This document shows, in pieces, positions 25,966-35,409 of a stretch of 64,000 nucleotides of DNA. Every line of letters begins with the position of its first letter. Positions within the stretch are counted from its first letter, which is position 1. The notes beneath the pieces were generated by a model. The model ran no database searches, was not told where the DNA came from, and saw only the letters and a program-made list of their open reading frames with translations. Source of the DNA: Cyclobacteriaceae bacterium (lineage in GTDB: Bacteria; Bacteroidota; Bacteroidia; Cytophagales; Cyclobacteriaceae). The stretch covers positions 45,657 through 109,656 of the forward strand of contig PXCO01000403.1 in the NCBI GenBank assembly GCA_003565295.1. The letters are read 5' to 3'. The position numbers and the translations under genes are program-made.

Positions 25966-26451
25966 ATGACGAATGAGCAAATCCCATTATTTATTCCCCT
26001 AGGAAGCTTTACTGACCACTGCAGGGTGATCAGCAGGGGGAATCTGAGGCCAATTTTGGAGCTGATCCAAGAAATGGAATTGAAGTTTTATAAAGCTGAA
26101 CAAATTTACGGAATAGTAAATGTCAAGGACCTTTCCCTGAAGACTTTAGAGCTGAGAGGTATACATGTGAAATTACTGGATGCTGTTTTAAAATTAAGGC
26201 TTGTCCCATTGTTCGACTGGCACTCCTGGATTTCAGAAGCTGAAAAATATTATGGTCAGCCACAACACCTTTATGGATTAGACACCGTGACTTTAGGCAA
26301 GGTGATGACCGTGCTCTTAAGGTCCCAAACAATTTATGACAGTAAGTTCCTGGAAAACAAAATCAAGGATAAATTTGTGCTTCACCTGTTAAAAGCTATA
26401 GTACAATCACTTCATAATGGTCGGTTTACAGGGGAAAATATTGCTTCATGA
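25966..26451 (+). CDS. Unknown small protein, possibly DUF6508-like
   Basis: A 161-residue cytosolic-looking protein without signal peptide or membrane segment. The segment LVPLFDWHSWISEAEKYYGQ followed by DTVTLGKVMTVLLRSQTIYD and LHLLKAIVQSLH resembles, from memory, the pattern of DUF6508 proteins (a DW..W motif, then a helix with LLT..VR and a final 'IL..L' helix). That assignment is tentative. The gene stands alone between two AT-rich spacers of about 400 bp, and its codon use looks slightly more AT-rich than its neighbours. Confidence 0.6.
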   Translation: MTNEQIPLFIPLGSFTDHCRVISRGNLRPILELIQEMELKFYKAEQIYGIVNVKDLSLKTLELRGIHVKLLDAVLKLRLVPLFDWHSWISEAEKYYGQPQHLYGLDTVTLGKVMTVLLRSQTIYDSKFLENKIKDKFVLHLLKAIVQSLHNGRFTGENIAS

Positions 26452-26837
26452 ATATGCTTCTAAGGGAAATTCCTTCTTAATAGTGGGATTTCTAATGTAA
26501 AAAGTTGTTTTCTCACCCAATTTTATTAAAATATATCCCTTAATATTCTTTTTTTTCGCAAAATAGACTACTATAATCTATTCTAACTGGTCATTTTTCA
26601 AGATCGTATTGATAAAAGAAATTAATTTTTTACTTTTGTTGGAATCCTTTACTGTTTACGATTTCGTATATTCGTTTAATATAAATAACGTATAAATTGC
26701 GGGAAGTAAAAACACGACGAATAACGAATTCTTCGCCAATTACTACCAAACCTTAATTGAAACGTTTTAAAGCTTAATATCGATACGTTAAAAAAATTAC
26801 GTCAAGGTATTTGACCAATTATATGCCAGGGAGATAG
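26452..26837. other. Intergenic region holding the promoter and long leader of the secreted-protein gene
   Basis: AT-rich 386-bp spacer. It contains a well-spaced promoter candidate at 26609-26638, which would leave a leader of roughly 190 nt before the ATG. I see no ORF or recognisable riboswitch in it. Confidence 0.6.
26609..26638 (+). promoter_or_regulatory. Bacteroidota-type promoter of the type IX cargo gene
   Basis: TTG (26609-26611), 19 nt, TACTTTTG (26631-26638). This is an exact match to the TTG-N19-TAnnTTTG pattern used by the primary sigma factor in this phylum. Confidence 0.6.
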
Positions 26838-29800
26838 ATGAGTTTGATTAGCCATTTAGGTCAAATTTTTTGTTTCAGCCCATTATTAATAGGTAGTATT
26901 TTTGGGCTCTTCAACTTTTCCTATGCCCAGGAAGAATTGAAGTTATCGGTGGAATCCAGCGCCGTAACCTGTACTGGTGATGGTGAAATCTCGGCAATGG
27001 TACTTACTGGGGACAATCCCGTTGAATCTGTCAACTACTTTTTGTTCCGATTACCCAATGAAACCAACCCTTATCTGGATAATAATACTGGGGAATTCTC
27101 CGGACTTAGGGAGGGGGAATATTTGGTCAGGGCAACCTTTACTTTCGAGGGGGAAGACCTACAGCTTGAGGAGAGAATAGGAGTACTCAACACATTCGAC
27201 CCACTGGTGTTTTCCTTGCAATCTTGGAACTTGTGTGGAGAGGAGGATGGAGCCATAGAAGTAAATTTACAAGAAGGTGCAGCCGCAACCTATGAACTGG
27301 AGGGTGCTTCAGTCCGTCCCCCACAAACCTCACCGAGGTTTGAAGGTCTAGCAGAAGGAGCATATACTGTCTGGGTGACGGATGAATGTGGGAACAGGCT
27401 TTCGCAAAGTCTGCAGTTATACAGACCAGGACTAGAAATATTCCCCACAGGTCGCATATTCGAGGGTATGCTGCCCAATTGTCAGACTATTTCCGTGGGT
27501 CATCGGTTTAGGACAATTGGTGCTGAGACTGAATTCCCAATTACTGCGACCTTTACCATTAATACACCTGATGGTGATAGAGATGAGCTTACCATAGAAA
27601 TAGAGGAAGGAGAAATTCGCAATGGTTTTTTCTATGTGGATATCCCCTTTTATCATAATCAACCCTACACATACAATCTTGAGGTAAGAGATCCTTGCGG
27701 GAATTCAGATAGCCATGAAAACCTTGAAGTCAACCGTAGGCTTTCTATTTCCAATAACACAAGGTGGGGGGCCGGTTTTTGTGGAAACAGAAGGATTGCC
27801 ATCAGTCCAGAAAACTTCCTCCCCCCTTTTCAGATAAGCTTTTTAGAGCATCCTGAAGATTTTGACCCAGTAGATTTCAACCCTAATTATCCGGGGCCTT
27901 TTGAAAACGAAACCATTTTTTTTGGGGATGAGGAAAATCCTATTCCTGAGGGTGCTTACAGGGTAAGGGTGGAAGATGCCTGCGGCAATGAGAGGGAAAT
28001 TAGTTTCAATCACAATGTAGTGATTAGTGGACCCGTGTTCCAAGAATTGAAAAGCTGCGACGTGGGTCTAAGCACGGTGGAAATGACCAGTCATGATTTT
28101 CTGCTGGATGATGTGACCATGACTTCAGCCCCTGAGGCCTACGGGCTGAATGAGCCCCTTGACCTTACCCCTTTTGTAAACCCTCAAAACCAAAGAAGGC
28201 TATACTTAACAGATTTACCACCTGGGGACTACGAATTTGAAGTTTATTCCTCCTGTGGCACTCAGCACTTTCCAACGCTTACGATTGAAGCGGGGGAAAT
28301 TTTTGAAAACACCGTCGATTTTGAGGAAAACTGTGGGACTTTTAACCTGTTTCTCCGACACCTGGACAACCTGGAGGCCAATCAAAACGTACGTTTTGGA
28401 ATTCAAAAGTTCAATCCGGAGACCGGGAACTGGGGACATCCATCTACCGACAATCCTTACAACGAAGGACAGGAAATAAGCAGAAACAACGCCCATATCC
28501 TAGATAATGAAGCCAATAATTTCAACCTCCCTTATACGGGAAGACTCAGGGTGGTGAAGTCGGCAAGGGTATGGAAAAGTGGAGATCAAATTCAGGCTGG
28601 CCAAAGCAGTCATACATTTTGTGTGGAACCCTTAAAAACCTTCGAATTTAGGGGAAGGACAGTACTAAAATCCGTCAACTTTTTTCAATGTGAGGATGGC
28701 AGTTACGAAGTGGCATTTTCGGCCGAGGGTTATGACCCCCTGAATTTTCAAATCTTAGAAAAGAACGGGGAGGAATTTGTAGTCAACAACGGGGATAACC
28801 CACTTTTTTCGGGGCTTGATGAGGGCAGGTATAGGTTTAGGGTAGAAGACCGTTGTGGAAATGTTCAAAATTTCAACCTACAGGTAGCGGGGGAAAATCT
28901 CCCGAAAATTCTCCCGGAAAATCTATGCCCGGAAGAAAACGGAAGGCTTTATGTTCCAAACTTGGAATTTTTGTCCTTTGAATGGTATAAAGAAGATGAA
29001 CCCAATACCATACTTAGTGAAACCTCCAGTTTGGCATTTGATAATTTTGACCCTCAAATTGACTATGGCGTTTACCTTGTAAAGTTGAGCCACCCCAACC
29101 CCAACATATGCCTGAATGAGGAATTATCCTTTGAGATTTCTGATGAGACGCTGAACCCGAACCCAGGAGAGGGCCAATCCGCTGAGGTTTGCGAAGGGGA
29201 TATGGTGGATTTATTTGATTTTTTGGGAGGGTCATTCGGGGATCACGGCAGATGGGAAGAAATTACCGAAACCGGGGCTCTGATCGGTAATATCTGGTCA
29301 ACCGTTGGTTTACCTGCTGACATCTACCGATTCCGATATACCGTGCATGGTCAATGTACAGGTGAGCAAAGTACTGAAGTGGTTCTGCAGCTTAACCAAA
29401 TACCCCCACCCCCAACTGCTGAACCCCATCAAGAATTCTGTGCAGTTGATGCTCCTACCCTCGCCCAAATCGAAGTATCTGGTGATAATGTGACATGGTT
29501 TGAAAGTAATGATGAGGAGGAAGCCCTGCCCTTGGACACCCCATTGGAAGATGGAAAAACCTATTATGCTGCACAATCTGTAGATGGTTGCACATCCGTG
29601 GAGAGGACCATGGTTGAAGTGGAGGTGTTTCCCGAATTTGATCTGACAGAAATAGAAGGGGATCAACAGGTATTTCAAATGGAAGCACCCTCTCCCCTTA
29701 CAGGAGCTGAACCCTCTGGTGGCAAAGGTGCCTTAATGATCACATGGGAATTTTCCATTGATGGTCAAAACTGGATAAGAGTCGAGGGGGCAGATCTATT

Positions 29801-31202
29801 GGAATATCAACCAGAGCCCTTAATGGAAAACACTTATTTCAGGAGAGTTGTTGCCGATGAAAAGTGTGGAGAAGATATCAGCAACGAGGTATTTGTTGAA
29901 GTTTTGGTTGCACCAATAGAAACCTCTGAAGATAATTTTGGGCCATTGAGAGGCTATGAGGTCAATCACCTACCTCTTCTTGACAATGATACTTTTAAAG
30001 GGGACGCCATAGAAATGGAAAGTGAAGAGCTCGAGGTTGCCGTCTTGGAAATAACTGACGAAGATGGTGAAACCTTATCCATGGACTGGGAGTTTGACGA
30101 AACCGGCCAACTGGTGATACCAGCAGGCACTCAACCCGGAAGATACCAGGTAGCCTATCAGGTTTGTCAGATCCTGGTACCTGAAAATTGTAGTGAAACA
30201 ACCGCTGAGATATGGATTGGCCTACTTGACTTAGACACGGACAAATCTGTGGACAGAACACAGGCCGTGGAAGGTGAGATCCTTACTTATACCATCTCCA
30301 TTACCAATCAAAGTGATTTTGAACTGGATGGAATTGAGATTGAGGATATATTTCCTGAAAATGTCATGGTTTTACAAGCTTCCCCTGATTTCACAGAGGG
30401 ACAAACTTGGGTCTCAGGGGCATTGTCGATCGGCCAATCCCTTGAATTCAAAGTGGATGTGATCACCCTATCAGAAGGCAACATAGTAAACCAGGCAATA
30501 GTGTCTATTGGGGACTTCGAACAAATAGTAATTAGCCCGGAGACCCAGGTGAGGGCAAAATCGGTGGACATGTCCATAGAAAAAACCACAAATAGCGGGG
30601 AAATAATGGATGGAGATGAGTTCGAATACATTTTGACGATCACAAATTCGGGACTGGATGATGCCTCAGAAGTTACCATCATGGATATATTGCCCGAAGA
30701 AGTGGATCTGGTTCAAAGTATAATAAATAGTAATCCTGATGCTTTATCCATCCGTTTTATTCAGGATGGTCAGGAATTAAGGTGGGAGGTGGATGAATTT
30801 CCGGTGGGAAGTGAAATAAGCATCACCCTGGTTGTGACCGCCATGAGAGATGGGAGAGTAGAAAACAGCGCCTCTGTGGAAAGTTTGGAGACAGATGCGG
30901 ATTTGAGTAACAACAGGAACTCCGTATCTCTTGACATTGTCCCGCTCTTTATTCCAAATGTATTTAAACCTGACAACGATGGGAAAAATGAAACGTTTAT
31001 CATCAGGGCTTCCCATAAATTTTCCAAAATCAGTTTGTTGATATTTAACAGATGGGGCGACCCCATTTATGAATCTGAGGACTATAAAAATGATTGGGAT
31101 GCAGAAGGGGTTAACGGGGGCACTTACTATTACCTCATTAAGGGCATTGACGCACGCAACCAAGAGAGAAGATATAAAGGATGGGTACAGGTGTTAAAAT
31201 AG
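26838..31202 (+). CDS. Large secreted protein with DUF11 repeats and a type IX secretion (type B) C-terminal domain
   Basis: A 1454-residue surface or secreted protein with an N-terminal signal (ending SYAQE). The N-terminal ~700 residues contain several beta-sandwich units, each ending in a D-x-C-G-N motif (VTDECGN, VRDPCGN, VEDACGN, VEDRCGN), resembling SprB-type repeats. An Ig-like CHU_C-associated unit follows near 865-915 (EFCAVDAPTLAQIEV...KTYYAAQSVDGCTS), then two DUF11 domains (~1130-1240 and ~1242-1355). Residues ~1371-1454 (LFIPNVFKPDNDGKNETFII, LLIFNRWGDPIYES, GTYYYLI) are the gliding-motility-associated type B sorting domain recognised by the type IX system. Its gene overlaps the PorP/SprF-like gene by 22 nt, the usual cargo/partner arrangement. 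Confidence 0.9.
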   Translation: MSLISHLGQIFCFSPLLIGSIFGLFNFSYAQEELKLSVESSAVTCTGDGEISAMVLTGDNPVESVNYFLFRLPNETNPYLDNNTGEFSGLREGEYLVRATFTFEGEDLQLEERIGVLNTFDPLVFSLQSWNLCGEEDGAIEVNLQEGAAATYELEGASVRPPQTSPRFEGLAEGAYTVWVTDECGNRLSQSLQLYRPGLEIFPTGRIFEGMLPNCQTISVGHRFRTIGAETEFPITATFTINTPDGDRDELTIEIEEGEIRNGFFYVDIPFYHNQPYTYNLEVRDPCGNSDSHENLEVNRRLSISNNTRWGAGFCGNRRIAISPENFLPPFQISFLEHPEDFDPVDFNPNYPGPFENETIFFGDEENPIPEGAYRVRVEDACGNEREISFNHNVVISGPVFQELKSCDVGLSTVEMTSHDFLLDDVTMTSAPEAYGLNEPLDLTPFVNPQNQRRLYLTDLPPGDYEFEVYSSCGTQHFPTLTIEAGEIFENTVDFEENCGTFNLFLRHLDNLEANQNVRFGIQKFNPETGNWGHPSTDNPYNEGQEISRNNAHILDNEANNFNLPYTGRLRVVKSARVWKSGDQIQAGQSSHTFCVEPLKTFEFRGRTVLKSVNFFQCEDGSYEVAFSAEGYDPLNFQILEKNGEEFVVNNGDNPLFSGLDEGRYRFRVEDRCGNVQNFNLQVAGENLPKILPENLCPEENGRLYVPNLEFLSFEWYKEDEPNTILSETSSLAFDNFDPQIDYGVYLVKLSHPNPNICLNEELSFEISDETLNPNPGEGQSAEVCEGDMVDLFDFLGGSFGDHGRWEEITETGALIGNIWSTVGLPADIYRFRYTVHGQCTGEQSTEVVLQLNQIPPPPTAEPHQEFCAVDAPTLAQIEVSGDNVTWFESNDEEEALPLDTPLEDGKTYYAAQSVDGCTSVERTMVEVEVFPEFDLTEIEGDQQVFQMEAPSPLTGAEPSGGKGALMITWEFSIDGQNWIRVEGADLLEYQPEPLMENTYFRRVVADEKCGEDISNEVFVEVLVAPIETSEDNFGPLRGYEVNHLPLLDNDTFKGDAIEMESEELEVAVLEITDEDGETLSMDWEFDETGQLVIPAGTQPGRYQVAYQVCQILVPENCSETTAEIWIGLLDLDTDKSVDRTQAVEGEILTYTISITNQSDFELDGIEIEDIFPENVMVLQASPDFTEGQTWVSGALSIGQSLEFKVDVITLSEGNIVNQAIVSIGDFEQIVISPETQVRAKSVDMSIEKTTNSGEIMDGDEFEYILTITNSGLDDASEVTIMDILPEEVDLVQSIINSNPDALSIRFIQDGQELRWEVDEFPVGSEISITLVVTAMRDGRVENSASVESLETDADLSNNRNSVSLDIVPLFIPNVFKPDNDGKNETFIIRASHKFSKISLLIFNRWGDPIYESEDYKNDWDAEGVNGGTYYYLIKGIDARNQERRYKGWVQVLK

Positions 31203-32173
31203 GGTTGTTTATTCAGGTAAGCACTTTCTTGTTCCTATTGCTGGGGGGAGTGGGAAGGATGCCTATTGCCAATGCCCAGCAAGTGCCTCAGTACAGTCAG
31301 TACATCTTCAACGCACTTCACATTAACCCGGCTTATGCCGGATATAAAATCGACCCATTTGTTCAGGCCACTTACAGAAGCCAGTTTGTTGATTTTCCCG
31401 GAGCACCGGAGACATTTAGCATTTCTGCTGACATGGCTTCTCAAGATGAAAAAATGGGATTTGGAGCCATGCTTTTGTCGGATAGAATTGGAGCCACACG
31501 GACACAAACAGCCATGGGAGTCTATTCCTACAGGATTCAAGTAAGAGAACGTGCGTTTTTAAGTTTTGGGGTAAGTGCAGGGGCCACAGAGTATATGCTG
31601 GATGGCGCTTTATTCCAGCCAGACGATCCCTCAGATACCGGTATACCTTCGGGAAGGATTAATATGTTCACTCCCAATTTAAACGCTGGGTTGTTTTTCC
31701 ATTCAGAAACCCTTTTTGCAGGATTAAGTGTGTTCAACCTGGTGGGAAAAAGGAACCTGGAAAATGAAGACATAGCCTTGGCAGTTCACAGGAACCACTA
31801 TTTTTTCCAATTGGGTGCCCTGCTTCACCTATCAGAGTTAAGTGCCTTTAAACCATCCATTATGATAAGGGAGGACTTCAGCGGGCCTACTAGTTTTGAT
31901 ATCAATGCCATGTTGCTGTTTTATGACAAGGTTTGGGTGGGCGGATCTTTCCGGTCAAATGTGGGGAACCCCAACATAGAACAGGTCACCACTCCTCAAA
32001 ATAGAACGGCATTGGTGGGGCTCTTGGATATTTTTGTGACCGAAAACCTGAGGTTTGGCTATGCTTATGATTTTAATTTAAGTCACATCAATAACTTCAG
32101 GAACAACTCTCACGAGGTTTCCTTGGGGTATTATTTGGGAAACCGCACCAATCCCGCCTCAAAATGCTTCTAA
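31181..32173 (+). CDS. PorP/SprF-family type IX secretion outer-membrane protein
   Basis: A 330-residue protein with a signal peptide (ending ANAQQ) and the family opening QVPQYSQYIFNALHINPAYAGYK, followed by amphipathic beta-strands and a final aromatic strand (HEVSLGYYLGN). PorP/SprF proteins anchor or help export type B cargo proteins through the type IX system. It starts inside the last codons of the 1454-residue cargo gene (22-nt overlap), so translation is probably coupled. No terminator was seen downstream. Confidence 0.9.
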   Translation: MGTGVKIGLFIQVSTFLFLLLGGVGRMPIANAQQVPQYSQYIFNALHINPAYAGYKIDPFVQATYRSQFVDFPGAPETFSISADMASQDEKMGFGAMLLSDRIGATRTQTAMGVYSYRIQVRERAFLSFGVSAGATEYMLDGALFQPDDPSDTGIPSGRINMFTPNLNAGLFFHSETLFAGLSVFNLVGKRNLENEDIALAVHRNHYFFQLGALLHLSELSAFKPSIMIREDFSGPTSFDINAMLLFYDKVWVGGSFRSNVGNPNIEQVTTPQNRTALVGLLDIFVTENLRFGYAYDFNLSHINNFRNNSHEVSLGYYLGNRTNPASKCF

Positions 32174-32268
32174 TGGGGCTTTATCATATCCCAATGGAAT
32201 TATTATTAATGGTAAGAAATTTTTAATTTGCGATCACAACCAATTATATATTCTCAAAGCTTTCCCCC

Positions 32269-34683
32269 ATGCCCATCAATTTTAAAAAAGACGTTCTACC
32301 TCATCTATTGGGTGTTATATCTTTTTACCTGATTACCATTGCCTACTTCAGCCCCATCGTTTTTGACGGAAAGATGATGTTTCAGACGGATATTCTGCAG
32401 TGGGAAGGATCGGCCAAGGAGGTATTGGAGTACAGAGCGCAAACCGGGGAAGAAGCATTATGGACCAACCGGATGTTTGGGGGTATGCCTGCTTACCTCA
32501 TCCATACCCAAACAAAGGGAGACATCACCAATGCCTTGGTGAAAGTAATTACCCTTGGCCTACCCCACCCCATCGGTTCGCTTTTTTTTGGAATGGTGGG
32601 CATGTACCTACTCCTCTTATCGTTCAAGGTTAGGCCGTTGGTAGCCATGATCGCCGCTTGGGCATTTGCATTGAACACCTTTAATTTGCTGAGCCTGGAA
32701 GCAGGACACAACGCAAAAATTTGGGCAGTTTGTATCATTCCAATGATCTTTGTCGGTATTCACCTCACCTTTAAACGCAAATGGATACTTGGGCTGGCAA
32801 TTACCGCCTTTGCTGTTATGATGCAGATGAAGTTTAACCACCTTCAAATCACCTACTACACCTTGCTTATCGTACTGCTTTATATTATCGCCCAATTCGT
32901 GGTTTATATAAAGAAAGGAGCATTTTTGCCATTTATCAAAGTAGCGGCCCTTTTACTCATTGCCGCTGTTATTGGCGCAGGGGGTAATGCCGCAAGATTA
33001 GCGTCCATTATGGAATATGGCCAATATAGCATTAGGGGAGAAAAGACTTTGGCAACCGGAGAAAGCCAAGACGATGGGCTTGACAAAACTTATGCCTTTA
33101 ATTGGTCTCAGGGCAAAATGGAATCCTTCACCCTTTTAATCCCTTATTTTCAGGGCGGGGCAAGTACGGAGCAATTGCCAAAAAATTCTGCTTCGGAACA
33201 GGCCCTTAGGGCTCAAGGAGTAGAGGGAGCCCAAATCAACCAGTTTGTCAACAATGCCAACACCTATTGGGGAGATCAACCCATGACAGGAGGGCCTATA
33301 TATGGAAGCGCAATCATGATTTTTTTCATGGTTCTGGCCATCTTTTTTGCACCCCCACTGTACAGGAAAATTTTCCTTGGTATGGCCCTGTTTACCTTAA
33401 TGCTGGCATGGGGTAAAAACCTGTCCTGGTTTAATTACCTATTGTTTGACTTATTACCGGGTTTCAATAAGTTTAGGGCGGTCTCCATGGCCCTTGGCAC
33501 AACCCTCTTTGCGATCCCGGTAGCGGGTGCACTGGGATTGGAAGGCCTTTTTCAGCAAGCCCAGCAAGCGCATACAAAAAAACGGTTCTTCATCAGTCTG
33601 GCCATTGTGGTAGGCTTAATCCTATTTGCGGTAATTGCTGCCGGCATGATGGGTTATAGAGGCAATGTGGATACCAATTTCCCTGAATGGCTTCAGGATG
33701 CACTCCAAGAAGACAGGAAGAAAATGTTACGCTCAGATGCGGTGAGAAGTATTGTATTGATCGGCCTCACAGCGGGATTATTATTTACCTTTTTGCTGAA
33801 AAAAATGGATCATCTTTGGGTGTGCCTGGGAGTTGCAGTCTTATTGTTAATTGACGTATGGGGGGTCAACAGAAGGTACCTTGATGATGAAAGCTTTACC
33901 CGCGACCCCAGTGACCAATATTTTGCGGCCACCCCAGCAGACAACAGGATCATGCAAGATGATGGTTATTTCAGGGTGCTTAATTTACAAAACCCCTTTA
34001 ACGAGGCCCGTACTAGTTACAGGTTCAATAGTATAGGAGGATATCATGGTGCCAAATTACGACGGTACCAGGATTTAATAGAAAGAAGTTTGTCTCCGGA
34101 GATGGAGTCCTTTATACAAAAAGCGCAGGAAGGGGAATTGGATTTTGATCAAACACAGGTGTTGAACATGCTGAACACCAAGTACATCCTGGCTGGAAGG
34201 AGTGAAAACGCGGTAATTGAAAACCCCAATATCAATGGATCTGCATGGTTCCCCAAGGAAATTACCGTAGTGGAAAGCAATGAAGAGGAAATCGATCAAT
34301 TGAACTCGATCAATACCAAGGAAAAGGCAGTGGTTCAAGGGACTCAGGGTTTAAGTGCCGGCGAAGGCGAAATTTCCCTGAAAAGTTACGCACCGAATCG
34401 TTTGGTATATGAAGCGAGGGTGGTCAGGAATGGCTTAGCGGTATTTTCCGAAATTTATTACCCCGAAGGCTGGAAGGCATTTATCGATGGTGAAGAAGCC
34501 GAAATAATCCGTGTTAACTACTTGCTCAGGGGAATGGATCTACCAGAAGGAAATGCTGAGGTGGAAATGAAGTTTGAACCTTCCGGCTATCAATCTTGGG
34601 CATTGATAATGGTGCTGCTACAATATGTGGTTGTGGTGTTTTTGGTGGTTGGGATTGTCTTTTATTTGAAGAACCAAAACTAA
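32269..34683 (+). CDS. YfhO-family membrane protein
   Basis: An 804-residue polytopic membrane protein with about twelve hydrophobic segments, an extracytoplasmic stretch containing MFGGMPAYLIHTQTKGD and LSLEAGHNAKIWAVC, and a long C-terminal soluble region (~560-770) ending with SGYQSWALIMVLLQYV. YfhO proteins resemble GT-C glycosyltransferases and are implicated in glycosylating lipoteichoic acid or other surface polymers in Gram-positive bacteria. Here it heads a surface-polysaccharide cluster (methyltransferase 8 nt downstream, glycosyltransferase, flippase), which fits a lipid-linked sugar transfer role. Confidence 0.85.
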   Translation: MPINFKKDVLPHLLGVISFYLITIAYFSPIVFDGKMMFQTDILQWEGSAKEVLEYRAQTGEEALWTNRMFGGMPAYLIHTQTKGDITNALVKVITLGLPHPIGSLFFGMVGMYLLLLSFKVRPLVAMIAAWAFALNTFNLLSLEAGHNAKIWAVCIIPMIFVGIHLTFKRKWILGLAITAFAVMMQMKFNHLQITYYTLLIVLLYIIAQFVVYIKKGAFLPFIKVAALLLIAAVIGAGGNAARLASIMEYGQYSIRGEKTLATGESQDDGLDKTYAFNWSQGKMESFTLLIPYFQGGASTEQLPKNSASEQALRAQGVEGAQINQFVNNANTYWGDQPMTGGPIYGSAIMIFFMVLAIFFAPPLYRKIFLGMALFTLMLAWGKNLSWFNYLLFDLLPGFNKFRAVSMALGTTLFAIPVAGALGLEGLFQQAQQAHTKKRFFISLAIVVGLILFAVIAAGMMGYRGNVDTNFPEWLQDALQEDRKKMLRSDAVRSIVLIGLTAGLLFTFLLKKMDHLWVCLGVAVLLLIDVWGVNRRYLDDESFTRDPSDQYFAATPADNRIMQDDGYFRVLNLQNPFNEARTSYRFNSIGGYHGAKLRRYQDLIERSLSPEMESFIQKAQEGELDFDQTQVLNMLNTKYILAGRSENAVIENPNINGSAWFPKEITVVESNEEEIDQLNSINTKEKAVVQGTQGLSAGEGEISLKSYAPNRLVYEARVVRNGLAVFSEIYYPEGWKAFIDGEEAEIIRVNYLLRGMDLPEGNAEVEMKFEPSGYQSWALIMVLLQYVVVVFLVVGIVFYLKNQN

Positions 34684-34691
34684 ACAGGCTC

Positions 34692-35396
34692 ATGACCAAA
34701 GATGTTGCAGAGTTTTATGACAGGTTTGCAGATCAGCAAATTAAAATTGGGCTCAATTCAAGACATTACAGTATTCTGGATAAGGTAGTAAAGGCAGGGC
34801 TCAAGAAGGATCACCATGTATTGGAAATTGGGTGTGGTATAGGAACAGTAAGCCAACTATTGGCCAAAAAAGCTAGTAGTGGAAGTGTGCTTGCTGTTGA
34901 TATCAGTCCAGAAAGTATTTCAAAGGCCAAGGGAATCTGGGCTAAGATGGACAACCTACACTTTGAAGTATCTGATATGAAAGACTTCCATAAACCGGGC
35001 AGGACTTTCGATTTTGTTATCCTTCCTGATGTCTTGGAGCATATTCCGGAAAATGATCATCCCGATTTATTTAAAACTATAAAAGAACACAGCCACATGG
35101 AAACGGTAGTGTTCATCCATATCCCCAACCCTCGATTTTTAAAATGGATGATCGAAAACGAAAACGACAAACTTCAAGTCATTGACCATCCTATTGATAC
35201 AGGGAAGCTGATAACCAATTTTTCCAATGCCACTTTTTATCTGGAAAAGATGGAAACTTATAGCATTTTTTACAAAGAGAAAGATTACCAATACTTTATT
35301 TTCAAAAGAGAATCTCCCATAGAAAGGGCCATTCATTTGAACAAGTGGAAAATATTTATGGATAGAATGAAGTTCAGATTGCCACACCGCCTTTGA
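34692..35396 (+). CDS. Class I SAM-dependent methyltransferase
   Basis: A 234-residue cytosolic protein. ATG 34692 gives MTKDVAEFYDRFADQQIKIG; upstream in-frame codons lie inside yfhO. Motif I is HHVLEIGCGIGTVSQLLAKK, motif II AVDISPESISKAK, and FDFVILPDVLEHIPENDH follows, with the C-terminal part typical of methyltransferase type 11/12. It probably methylates a sugar or lipid precursor of the cluster's polysaccharide; the substrate is not readable. It sits 8 nt after yfhO and 13 nt before a glycosyltransferase gene. Confidence 0.85.
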   Translation: MTKDVAEFYDRFADQQIKIGLNSRHYSILDKVVKAGLKKDHHVLEIGCGIGTVSQLLAKKASSGSVLAVDISPESISKAKGIWAKMDNLHFEVSDMKDFHKPGRTFDFVILPDVLEHIPENDHPDLFKTIKEHSHMETVVFIHIPNPRFLKWMIENENDKLQVIDHPIDTGKLITNFSNATFYLEKMETYSIFYKEKDYQYFIFKRESPIERAIHLNKWKIFMDRMKFRLPHRL

Positions 35397-35409
35397 TGAT
35401 TCCTTGAAT

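Noticed and set aside
26838..31202. Tandem DNA repeats inside the large secreted-protein gene
   Set aside because: The DxCGN units resemble each other only at protein level; I see no nucleotide-level tandem array.
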